A DNA stretch of 64,000 bases from JAGTVG01 sp963820995. GTDB taxonomy: Bacteria > Bacteroidota > Bacteroidia > Cytophagales > Cyclobacteriaceae. The translations under genes were made by a program, and so were the position numbers. This document shows, in pieces, positions 56,160-64,000 of the stretch (its first letter is position 1; each line of letters starts with the position of its first letter). The notes beneath the pieces are model-generated. The model did no database searches, was not told the DNA's origin, and worked only from the letters and a program-made list of their open reading frames with translations. The stretch spans positions 620,001 to 684,000 of the forward strand of contig CAWGCL010000006.1 in the NCBI GenBank assembly GCA_963820995.1. The letters are read 5' to 3'.

Positions 56160-56488
56160 CCCTTTAAGGTTCGATTAAGTTAGATTCGGGAAAGCTCAGA
56201 TTCGGGAAGGTTAAAATTCAGTGAGGTATAAATTCCAGGAGACTTAAATGCTTGAAGGCTAAAATTCTGAAAGGTTTAGATCCAGGTAGCCTAATGTTTA
56301 GGCGATCTTAAATACAGGTGGTTTTCCGGATAGCTATTTGTTCAGGAACTTGGATATAAAACTTTTTAGTTCAACCTTGGATGCTGCCATTAGTACGATA
56401 TCCTCTGTTTCAATCAACATTAGAACCTGGATGCATGAGTTGCAGGATGTTTGAGATTCAGGTAAAATTGGTTATGAAATTCTCGGGT
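56160..56488. other. Intergenic region between the OmpA-like gene and argH
   Basis: About 330 bases between convergent genes. It contains the 16-bp tandem array (56183-56326) and further weaker units up to the end of argH (for example GATTCAGGTAAAATTG near 56454). No coding frame of note. Confidence 0.55.
56183..56326. repeat. Degenerate tandem repeat with an exact 16-bp period
   Basis: Nine consecutive 16-base units in perfect register, each about 50-90% alike, e.g. GATTCGGGAAAGCTCA, GATTCGGGAAGGTTAA, AATTCAGTGAGGTATA, AATTCCAGGAGACTTA, AATGCTTGAAGGCTAA, AATTCTGAAAGGTTTA. Consensus about RATTCNGGAAGGTTAA. An extra unit precedes (56167). 16 is not a multiple of three and both strands have stops, so it is not coding. 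Confidence 0.75.
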
Positions 56489-57838
56489 TTATAAAGCCTT
56501 AGGTTCGGATAAACTTTGAAAAGCCAGATCGATCTGCTCAGATTTGTTCGTAAAGAACTGAACCAAGCCCTTCATTTTTTCGATGATCCGATCATTACAT
56601 AGGTTGCCTATACTTCCCTCGTGAGTATGATTAAGATCAAAATCAGGCTGAAATGATCCATCTTCGATCATTTCTCCTACTTTTCTATAGGCCTCGCGAA
56701 ATGACATCCCCTCCAAAACCAACTGATTCACTTTTTCAACACTGAACAGGTATTTATATTTATCCTGTTGAACAATTGAATCATTCACTTTAATTTGTGA
56801 CAGCATAAACTCTGACATATACAGGCAGTTTTTAAGAGTTCCAATAGAATATATCAAGCTTTCCTTCAGCAATTGCATATCTCGGTGATAACCGGACAGG
56901 AAGGTTCGTAGTCAACAGGCTGATCTCATTAGAAACAGCTTTTATCTGGTTGCATTTCCCTCTTATCAGTTCGAACACATCCGGATTCTTTTTATGAGGC
57001 ATGATGCTTGAACCTGTGGTATATTCATCTGGAAAACCATAAATCCAAAATCCTGGCCCATATAAAGACATATATCAGCGGCTAGTTTCCCAAGTGTATC
57101 GGCAATCAGGCCCATTGCATTTGCAAAGATTTTTTCAGCCTTTCCCCGACCCATTTGTGCATACACTACATTATAATTCATAGAATCGAATCCCAGTAAG
57201 TCAGTTGTCAGCTGCCGGTTCAGAGGGAAGGAACTCCCATAACCAGCTGCAGAACCTAAAGGATTTTGATTGATTATTTCAAATGCCGCTTTTAAGTTGA
57301 GCAGATCATCAGATAGACTTTCGGCATATGCCCCAAACCACAAGCCAAATGAAGATGGCATAGCAACCTGAAAATGAGTATACCCTGGCATGAGAATATC
57401 CTGATACGTTTCACTGAGGTTTATCAGTCTGTTAAATAAATTCTGTGTTAAGGCTACAATCTCCTGAATTTCATTTCTCATAAAAAGCTTTAAATCCAGC
57501 AATACCTGATCATTGCGACTACGTCCACTATGGATCTTTTTACCTATATCGCCAAGTTTCTCAGTTAGGATGATTTCGATCTGTGAATGGATATCTTCTA
57601 CACCATCTTGTATTGAAAACCTATCATTCTTTATATCTTCAGAAATGTCGATCAATCCAGAGCGCAGCACATTATGCTCTTTCTCCGTAAGTAAATGAAT
57701 GTCTTTTAACATAGCAATATGAGCCAGGGAGCCAAGGACATCATACTTGGCCAGCTTCATATCCAATTCGTTGTCTTTACCTATCGTGAAATCTTCTATG
57801 ATCTTGTTTACATCATAGTTTTTTTGCCAGATCTTCAT
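56489..57838 (-). CDS. argH: Argininosuccinate lyase (two frameshifts)
   Basis: Final enzyme of arginine synthesis, splitting argininosuccinate to arginine and fumarate, about 448 residues. The first frame has GVEDIHSQIE, HSGRSRNDQVLLDLKLF and GYTHFQVAMPSSFGLWFGAY. The catalytic signature TGSSIMPHKKNPDVFELIRG is in a second frame, and the rest (NCLYMSEFML... EGMSFREAYRKVG) in a third. One T is missing from a TTTT run near 57033 (restoring GFMVFPDEYTTG), and one extra G near 56897 (restoring NLPSGYHRDMQL). These are typical sequencing indels. Last gene of the arginine cluster. Confidence 0.9.
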
Positions 57839-57878
57839 TTATTGGTTTTTATTTTATTATACCCAAATGTTTTTATAA

Positions 57879-58944
57879 TCATGAGCATATGATTTTATCC
57901 AAAACCCGCTTATAGATTTCAATTCCTTCCCGGATCTCATTTAAATATATATATTCATCCGCTGTATGTGAACGACGAGAATCACCAGGTCCCATTTTAA
58001 TTGTTGGGAATTTCATTAAAGCCTGATCGGATAAAGTATCAGAACCAAAAGTATTAATTCCCAGGCTCTTAGCTGTTTTTACTAAAATGTGATCTCCCGA
58101 CTATGGTAGATGGCTGGAGCCGGGTAGACCGGGCAATTACCTCACTTTTCAGGCTGTCTTTTACTATTTGAAGGACTTCTTCATTGCTATATGAATCTGT
58201 ATTGCGTACATCAACAACAAATTTGCATAAATCCGGGATGACATTGTGCTGATTGCCGGATTCAATCATCGTAGCAGTCATTTTAACAGGACCTAATACT
58301 TCTGAAACCAGGGAAAACCTGTAATTTTTTATCCAAGCAATATCATCCAAAGCGATATAAATGGCATTTTCCCCGGAATCTCTCGCAGCATGTCCTGATT
58401 TCCCTTTAGCAAGGCAATCCAAAACCATCAGGCCTTTCTCTGCTATTGCCATTTGCATACCCGGTAGGTTCACCGATAATTCCAAAATCAATCTTTCCTA
58501 AATCTTCTAATACGGATTCAACACCATTCTTCCCAGAAATCTCCTCCTCAGCAGATGCCAGTAAGATCAAATTATAATTAAGTTTTTCAAGATCACAATA
58601 GTTAAGAAAAACAGCAATTAGACTTACTAGAGCAGCCTCCGGCATCGTTACTTCCAAGTCCGATATAGCTTATCACCCTCCATTACAGGGCCGAAAGGAT
58701 CGATGGTCCAATCAGGTCTGGGTCTAACAGTATCATGATGCGAATTAAGAAGAATGGTTCGCTTTGCCGGATCGAAATATTTGTTCCGAACCCATAGATT
58801 ATTATCCTTTCTGTTTAAGTCCAGGTCCCGTAACTTTAAAAATGATTCAAGTACATCCGCAGTAGCTTTCTCCTCTTTACTGAAAGAAGGATTTCTAATA
58901 AGGCTTTTAAGTAGTTCTACAATATGGTTAAAAGATACGTCCAA
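57879..58944 (-). CDS. argE: Arginine-pathway M20 deacylase (ArgE-like, about four frameshifts)
   Basis: Zinc-dependent M20 amidohydrolase of about 354 residues that in this pathway should remove the acyl group from N-acyl-citrulline. Pieces in order: NSHHDTVRPRPDWTIDPF (metal His/Asp), YGLGSNDAGG, ALVSLIAVFLNY, ASAEEEISGKNG (catalytic Glu), GIIGEPTG, GKSGHAARDSGENAI, and FGSDTLSDQALM... GPGDSRRSHTADEYI (last metal His). Slips near 58665, 58636, 58455 and 58078 are needed to read through; each gives exact family motifs. The true end is the TGA at 57879. It starts (TTG) directly at the argB stop. Four indels in 1.1 kb is the highest density here, so real decay of this one gene cannot be fully excluded. 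Confidence 0.8.
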
Positions 58945-59740
58945 TTATCCCGATATTTGTGTGCCAAATTCTTCAACTCCATCCGATAGCTTCTTAACAT
59001 CGCCATAGTGACAGATATAAACGCGATTGACCCCGGAATTAATAGCATTAAAAGCATTATCCACTTTTGGGAGCATTCCAGTATGAATCACTCCCTCATT
59101 TTTGAGATCATTGTAATTTCCATGATGTATATGGCTTACAAGTGTGTTTTCATCTGAAAGATCTTTTAATACCCCTGGTTTTTCAAAACAATAATAAAGG
59201 TCAACATTGTATTCTTTAGTCAACCCAACTGCAAGAGAAGAGGCAATAGTGTCGGCATTGGTATTAAACAATTGCCCATTTTTATCATGCGTCATAGCCG
59301 TAAAAATTGGAACAAATCCAGATTTTAGTATCTCCTGAAGGTTTTTTACATTAACCTGTTTAACATCACCGACAAACCCAAAGTCAACATTATTTTTAAC
59401 CGGTCTTCTTGTAGCCAAAATCGTGTTGCCATCAGCGCCTGTCAGGCCAAGTGCATTGCATCCATATTTTTGAAGGATTGCTACAATCTTTTTATTGGCC
59501 AATCCTGGCAATATCATGGTGACTACTTCGAGGGTTTTTTCATCAGTAATTCGCCTGCCATTGGTCATTTTAACCTCAATACCCAGACTGCTGGCACATT
59601 TCAGTTACCCACTTGCCTCCACCATGAACTAATATTTTTTTACCCGGGATACCTGCAAAATCCTCAAGAAAAATTTTCAATTCATTGTTATCATCAATTA
59701 CCTTTCCCCCTATTTTAAATATGGATAATTTTTCAACCAT
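58945..59740 (-). CDS. argB: Acetylglutamate kinase (one frameshift)
   Basis: Phosphorylates N-acylglutamate, about 264 residues. The first part from the ATG at 59740 has IFKIGGKVIDD (phosphate-binding Lys) and LVHGGGKWVTEM. One extra base near 59597 throws the frame; with it removed the sequence runs MASSLGIEVKMTNGRRITDE, LEVVTMILPGLANKKIVA and LGLTGADGNTI, then PIFTAMTHDKNGQLFNTNADTIA. Gene order argF'-argB-argE with overlapping ends shows an operon. Function is secure; whether acetyl or succinyl glutamate is the substrate is open. Confidence 0.9.
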
Positions 59741-59742
59741 TA

Positions 59743-60687
59743 CTATGATTTTAATATTTCCTGAATAACTGCCTGGGCGGCGCAGACACGGTTTGCCGCT
59801 TCTTCTATTACAATAGATTGTGGACCATCGAGTATATCATCGGCAATTACAACGTTTCTTCGAACTGGAAGACAATGCATAACTTTTGCATCTCTTGAGT
59901 TCCGGAGTTTCCGCGCCGAAATCATCCAGTCACGGTCAGCAGTTAAGACTTTTCCATATTCTTCATAAGACGACCAATTCTTTGCATATACAAAATCAGC
60001 TCCTTCAAAAGCTTTAATCTGGTCATATTCAATCTGAACTCCATTCATAAATGATTCGGATAACTCATAGCCTTCCGGATGGGTAACGATCAATTCATAG
60101 TCCATTTTTGATGCCCATTCCACGAAGGAATTTGGGACAGATTGTGGCAATGCCCTTGGATGAGGTGCCCAGGACATAACAACTTTAGGTTTGTTGACCT
60201 TTTTGAATTCTTCAATAGTAACCATATCAGCCAGCGACTGCAGAGGATGTCGGGTGGCAGACTCGAGGCTGATGACTGGCACACCAGAATATTTAATCAG
60301 GCTATTCAACATCTCCTCGCTATAATCAGCTTCCCTATCCTTTAAGCCAGGGAAGGATCTCAAGCCAATGATATCACAATATTCACCCAATACACCTGCA
60401 GCTTCAATAATGTGCTCAGCCTTATCCCCATCCATCACAATCCCTTCTTTGGTTTCAAGAGCCCATCCTTCACCACTGAAATTCATTACCATAACATCCA
60501 TACCAAGGTTTACCCCGGCTTTCTGGGTACTTAAGCGCGTTCTTAGGCTTGGATTCATAAATATCAATCCAAGGGTTTTGCCTTTGCCCGTTTTGGTTTG
60601 AAGAGGATCAAATAATTTACATGATCTTGCTGACTGAACCAATGCATTCAGATCCTGAACATCATGTACTGAAGTAAAATTTCTCAT
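59743..60687 (-). CDS. argF': N-acylornithine carbamoyltransferase (ArgF'-type)
   Basis: Transcarbamylase of 314 residues, of the acetyl/succinyl-ornithine group and not true OTCase. It has MNPSLRTRLSTQKAGVNLGM (carbamoyl phosphate site), ESATRHPLQSLADM, VVMSWAPHPRALPQSVPNSF and MHCLPVRRN. At the position that sets the acyl specificity (in B. fragilis SOTCase a Pro, in Xanthomonas AOTCase a Glu) I read Ala90 in DGDKAEHI. Published mutants of the Xanthomonas Glu to small residues gain succinyl specificity, so succinylornithine is the likelier substrate, but this depends on my alignment from memory. Complete, follows argC at 2 bases. Confidence 0.9.
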   Translation of the reverse strand: MRNFTSVHDVQDLNALVQSARSCKLFDPLQTKTGKGKTLGLIFMNPSLRTRLSTQKAGVNLGMDVMVMNFSGEGWALETKEGIVMDGDKAEHIIEAAGVLGEYCDIIGLRSFPGLKDREADYSEEMLNSLIKYSGVPVISLESATRHPLQSLADMVTIEEFKKVNKPKVVMSWAPHPRALPQSVPNSFVEWASKMDYELIVTHPEGYELSESFMNGVQIEYDQIKAFEGADFVYAKNWSSYEEYGKVLTADRDWMISARKLRNSRDAKVMHCLPVRRNVVIADDILDGPQSIVIEEAANRVCAAQAVIQEILKS

Positions 60688-60688
60688 A

Positions 60689-61681
60689 TCAGAATGCTAT
60701 TCCCTTTAGTTTCAATCCTGTGGTCTCTTCAAATCCGCACATGAGATTCATATTCTGAACCGCCTGGCCTGAGGCCCCTTTTACCAGATTATCAATTGTA
60801 CTGACAACCATTAAACTGTCCTCAAACTTATCGATAAATAACTGGCAATAATTTGTGTTTATAACCTGTTTCAGATCGATATTGGATTCGCTTATGCGCA
60901 CAAACGGATGTCCTTTATAAAAATCTGAATATTGCTGTTTTACCTGTCCAACATCTGCTTTAGTACTTAAATACATAGTAGCTATAATCCCCCTGGTGAA
61001 ATTTCCTCTATAGGGAATAAAAAATAGATTATTGTTGAAAGTGGGATCAGCCTTACTCAAGCTTTGTAGTATTTCTTTCAGATGCTGATGTTTAAATGCC
61101 TTATATACAGACATATTGTTATTTCTCCAGCTGAAATGAGATGTTGGGCTAAGCCTTTGTCCGGCCCCTGTTGATCCTGTTACTGCACTAATGTGGATAT
61201 CGCTATTTATCAACTCATTTTTTGCCAGTGGTATCAATCCCAGTTGTAGACAAGTAGCAAAACATCCCGGATTGGCGATATTTTCTGCATTGATTATTTC
61301 AGATTTGTTTAGTTCTGGTAAACCATAAACGAAATTCCCATATTCATTCTGGATTTCCGGATAGCTATCGCTCAGCCTGAAATCCTGGCTCAAATCGATG
61401 ATCTTATTCGATTTAGATATTTCTCCTGATTGCAGGATTTTAACAGATTCGCCATGGCCTTTACAAAGAAAAACAACATCGACTTCTTCTTTTATATCTG
61501 ATACAAAACTCAGATCCTGAACATAAAACAGGTCAGAGTGAACAGATCCAATGGGATTTCCAGCATTGCTGTCGCTTTGGATATAGCGTATCTCAACATC
61601 CGGATGATTGATCAATATCCTCAATAACTCACCGGCAGTATATCCGGCAGCTCCAATAATACCAACCTGAATTTTACTCAT
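60689..61681 (-). CDS. argC: N-acetyl-gamma-glutamyl-phosphate reductase
   Basis: Reduces the acylglutamyl phosphate to the semialdehyde, 330 residues. NADP-binding start GIIGAAGYTAGELLRIL, the active-site cysteine in IANPGCFATCLQLGL, and the His-containing HQHLKEI and GNFTRGIIATMYL. Its 3' end nearly abuts the argF' gene, and its start overlaps the end of argG, so it is in the operon. argD, normally between argC and argF' in relatives, is absent at this position. Confidence 0.95.
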   Translation of the reverse strand: MSKIQVGIIGAAGYTAGELLRILINHPDVEIRYIQSDSNAGNPIGSVHSDLFYVQDLSFVSDIKEEVDVVFLCKGHGESVKILQSGEISKSNKIIDLSQDFRLSDSYPEIQNEYGNFVYGLPELNKSEIINAENIANPGCFATCLQLGLIPLAKNELINSDIHISAVTGSTGAGQRLSPTSHFSWRNNNMSVYKAFKHQHLKEILQSLSKADPTFNNNLFFIPYRGNFTRGIIATMYLSTKADVGQVKQQYSDFYKGHPFVRISESNIDLKQVINTNYCQLFIDKFEDSLMVVSTIDNLVKGASGQAVQNMNLMCGFEETTGLKLKGIAF

Positions 61682-62873
61682 CGATATTGTTTACTTTTTT
61701 ATAAATCATTGTCTGGTTGGCCATTATTTTTGTAAATCCTTTTACATCATCACCAGACCAGGCCATGTTCATCTCGCCATATGCTCCAAATTCTGATGAC
61801 ATAAGATCATGTTCAGATTCCATACCCAATATGAAGAAACGATATGGTGCCAATCGTACATAAACAATCCCGGATACATATTCCTGCGTGTCCTGCAGAA
61901 ACCTTTCAATATTACGTGCCAGTGGATCAAGGAATTGCCCTTCATGGATCATCATTCCATACCAGTTTGCCAATTGGTCTTTCCAGTATATCTGTCCTTT
62001 CGTAAGATTATGTTTCTCGAGATGTTGATGTGCTTTTATAACGAGCAGTGGTAAACCGGCTTCAAATCCTACCCGTCCTTTAATACCAATAACTGTATCG
62101 CCCACATGTATGTCACGGCCCATTGCCCATGGTTCTATAAACTTTGACAACTCTACCAAAGCCTTTAATGGATCGTCATAAATTTTATCATTGAAACCAA
62201 TAAGTTCACCCTTTTTGAAATTAAGTTTTATATCTTCAATCGACTCGGTCTGTAATTGTGTGGGAAAAGCTGAACCGGGTAAAAACTTGTTAGAGGTAAG
62301 GGTTTCTTCTCCACCTACAGAAGTACCCCATAAACCTTTATTAATTGAATATTTGGCTTTTTGCCAATCTAATTCGACATCATGTTTCTTTAAATAGTCT
62401 ATTTCTTCCTGTCGGGAAAGTTTTAGATCCCGAATAGGCGTTATAATAGGGATCTCCGGGATAAGGATTCTGAAAATCAGATCGAATCGCACCTGGTCAT
62501 TCCCAGCGCCTGTCGATCCATGTGCTACATAATCTGCCTGCAACTCTTTGGCTTTGGCTGCAATCATTTTGGCCTGAAAAACCCTTTCAGAACTGACTGA
62601 AAGAGGATAAGTGCTGTTTTTAAGCACATTCCCAAATATAAGGTATTTTATGCCTTCATCATAATAAAGCTGGGTTGCATCAATTACTTCATGATGTTTA
62701 GCACCCATCAAAAGAGATTTCTCCCCTATTGATTTTAATTCATCCTTATCAAAACCACCTGTATCAACCAATACGGTATAAACATCAAGGTCCCTTTCCT
62801 GCGAAAGGTATTTGACACAATATGAGGTATCTAATCCTCCACTATAAGCAAGAACTACTTTTTGATTTTTCAT
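61674..62873 (-). CDS. argG: Argininosuccinate synthase
   Basis: Joins citrulline and aspartate using ATP, 399 residues. The P-loop-like start is VVLAYSGGLDTSYCVKYL, followed by GAKHHEVIDATQLYY, the STGAGNDQVRFD segment, and RDLKLSRQEEIDYLKKHDVE. Complete, with a stop 8 bases inside the argC start. Nothing odd in length. A GNAT gene precedes it on the same strand, 21 bases upstream. Confidence 0.95.
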   Translation of the reverse strand: MKNQKVVLAYSGGLDTSYCVKYLSQERDLDVYTVLVDTGGFDKDELKSIGEKSLLMGAKHHEVIDATQLYYDEGIKYLIFGNVLKNSTYPLSVSSERVFQAKMIAAKAKELQADYVAHGSTGAGNDQVRFDLIFRILIPEIPIITPIRDLKLSRQEEIDYLKKHDVELDWQKAKYSINKGLWGTSVGGEETLTSNKFLPGSAFPTQLQTESIEDIKLNFKKGELIGFNDKIYDDPLKALVELSKFIEPWAMGRDIHVGDTVIGIKGRVGFEAGLPLLVIKAHQHLEKHNLTKGQIYWKDQLANWYGMMIHEGQFLDPLARNIERFLQDTQEYVSGIVYVRLAPYRFFILGMESEHDLMSSEFGAYGEMNMAWSGDDVKGFTKIMANQTMIYKKVNNIDE

Positions 62874-62894
62874 TTTATTATAGATTAAAAAATT

Positions 62895-63545
62895 CTATGA
62901 ATTATCTTTTGATTTTTGAATTCCTTTTAAAAGTACATGTTTTTTAAATCTGATCCACCTATCATAAATCCTTAATCCTTTTAGATTGAGTTTTTTTCCA
63001 TTATTGGGGGATCTATCGGGATCAAACAGCATCCCTGTACATAAGCAGTGAACCCTGTTCATCCGATTCAGGATATCATAATTGACGCAACTGGAGCAAC
63101 CATACCAAAACTGATCATCCTGGGTGAGTTCAGAAAAAGTGACTGGTCGATATCCAAGTTCTGAGTTTATATGCATTACAGCAAGATTCGTAGTCAATCC
63201 AAATAACTTTGCCTTTGGATAGAGTTCCCTGGAAAGCTCAAAAGCTTTCTTCTTGATTTTTTTTGCAAGCCCCATCTTCCTGAAATCCGGATGTACAATG
63301 AGTCCCGAATTGGCTACATAATTGGATTTGCTCCATTTTTCTATATAGCAGAAACCTGCAAACTTGTCGTCATTTGTTAAACAAATAATTGCATGTCCAT
63401 TTTCAATTTTCTTACGGATATACTCTTCCGGCCTTTTGGCTATTCCAGTCCCTCTTTCTTTTGCTGAGGTTTCGATATACTCACAGATTGTACTGGTATA
63501 TTTCAGAAAGTTTTTATTTGATATATATATCTTAAAATCGGGCAT
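62895..63545 (-). CDS. GNAT acetyltransferase of the arginine cluster (ArgA-like)
   Basis: GNAT-fold acyltransferase of 216 residues. It has the acyl-CoA site SGLIVHPDFRKMGLAKKIKKKAF and a C-terminal part with Cys clusters (FWYGCSSCVNYDIL and VHCLCTG). It heads the arginine operon, where Bacteroidota carry such a protein as the likely N-acylglutamate synthase replacing classical ArgA/ArgJ. That role is inferred from position. Start ATG at 63545, then a 21-base gap to argG. Confidence 0.85.
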   Translation of the reverse strand: MPDFKIYISNKNFLKYTSTICEYIETSAKERGTGIAKRPEEYIRKKIENGHAIICLTNDDKFAGFCYIEKWSKSNYVANSGLIVHPDFRKMGLAKKIKKKAFELSRELYPKAKLFGLTTNLAVMHINSELGYRPVTFSELTQDDQFWYGCSSCVNYDILNRMNRVHCLCTGMLFDPDRSPNNGKKLNLKGLRIYDRWIRFKKHVLLKGIQKSKDNS

Positions 63546-63672
63546 AAATCAAATGCTTTATATTTTAATTTAAATTTTGGGGATATTGAATATGTGGATT
63601 ACCATTACGTAAATGGCAGTAAAAATCATCCGGCCCTAAGGCCTGAGAAAAGCATTTAAGCGGCGTGCAATA

Positions 63673-63691
63673 TGAATATTGATATAATTCA
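63673..63691. promoter_or_regulatory. Weak inverted repeat TGAAT-N9-ATTCA before the arginine operon
   Basis: TGAAT at 63673-63677 and ATTCA at 63687-63691, about 130 bases before the GNAT start. The half-sites resemble those of ArgR boxes, but the spacer is 9 instead of about 4, so it may not be a functional ARG box. No ArgR gene is in the window. Confidence 0.2.
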
Positions 63692-63759
63692 ATTTTTGAA
63701 CAATTTATGCAAAGAGAATCAAAAAAAAACAATTAATAAAGATTTAAAGACAATATTTA

Positions 63760-64000
63760 CTAAAAATATTTGTGATCCAATATTTCTTTTAAAATGATAG
63801 CATCTTTAATACTGTCCTTATTATGTAACATTTCCCTGTACCTTTTAGCTACGTGAATATTACGGCCTTCCTCTATCTTATATTCATCAAATCTTTTCTT
63901 CTCAGCTATTTCCAGTTTAACCTGTTCATCAAGAGTTTTGAGATCCTTATTCATACTGTAAACCTCTTCATAACTCTTATATCCAACCTCCTCTTCTGCT
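63760..64000 (-). CDS. C-terminal part of a coiled-coil-like protein (start outside window)
   Basis: On the minus strand an open frame runs from the window edge at 64000 to a TAA at 63760 without a required start, about 79 residues (AEEEVGYKSYEEVYSMNKD... KEILDHKYF). It is highly charged and helical in look, with no hydrophobic segment. Because the frame is open to the edge, the ATG at 63954 is probably internal. No family recognised. Confidence 0.5.
   Translation of the reverse strand, partial: AEEEVGYKSYEEVYSMNKDLKTLDEQVKLEIAEKKRFDEYKIEEGRNIHVAKRYREMLHNKDSIKDAIILKEILDHKYF

Noticed and set aside
56183..56326. CRISPR array
   Set aside because: The units are contiguous 16-mers with no unique spacers, and no cas gene is near.
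63673..63691. Bona fide ARG box
   Set aside because: The spacer of 9 does not fit the usual ArgR half-site spacing; kept only as a weak feature.

Overview
The window is an AT-rich chromosomal stretch from a member of the Bacteroidota. Four things point there: a C-terminal type IX secretion (T9SS) sorting domain, two CBM9-like/DUF5916 outer-membrane proteins, the Bacteroidota-type arginine cluster with an N-acyl-ornithine carbamoyltransferase instead of OTCase, and promoters with the TAnnTTTG -7 element. The gene content (GH88 and GH2 glycosidases, several Gfo/Idh/MocA oxidoreductases, AP-endonuclease-fold sugar isomerases, a double DUF1080 protein) suggests a free-living glycan degrader. I see no rRNA, tRNA, insertion sequence, CRISPR array or prophage.

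Layout. 1-4557: a TPR sensor histidine kinase, an S41 protease and a secreted protein of unknown role. 4770-13124 (minus): a sugar operon of DUF1080x2, GH2, GH88, sugar isomerase, Gfo/Idh and SDR, with a palindromic candidate operator at its promoter. 13496-23399: DUF4251 protein, DUF819 transporter, lipoprotein, permease plus exported methyltransferase, a Tat-exported Gfo/Idh, a DUF5916 protein and a T9SS cargo protein. 23635-29760: a second isomerase/Gfo-Idh pair, a second DUF5916 protein and an orphan xylose-type binding protein. 29876-36023: small unknowns, a candidate structured RNA, a YheT hydrolase, an unusual SRAP protein, a TPR protein and a KAS III. 36083-41432 (minus): HslV, pyruvate dehydrogenase E2 and a very large protease-like outer-membrane protein. 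41736-45375: menD-menB-menE. 45583-48174: a LexA/CI-like S24 repressor, a small protein and DNA polymerase IV, whose intergenic regions are studded with TTTTAGC half-sites, probably a DNA-damage regulon. 48308-56159: DUF4159, a cytochrome/VCBS lipoprotein, a BlaI/BlaR1 pair, VanZ-like, Fe-ADH, ABM and OmpA proteins. 56183-56326: a degenerate tandem repeat in perfect 16-bp register. 56489-63545 (minus): GNAT-argG-argC-argF'-argB-argE-argH, with no argD.

A strong caveat runs through the window. About fourteen otherwise normal genes are interrupted by roughly nineteen single-base frameshifts. In most of them adding or removing one base restores textbook motifs (for example the GYHRD motif of ArgH and the GLGSNDAGG motif of ArgE). 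Housekeeping genes such as menD, argH, argB and dinB would not normally all be dead in one cell, so I read most of these as uncorrected long-read indels and annotate the genes as single CDSs, giving each break point.
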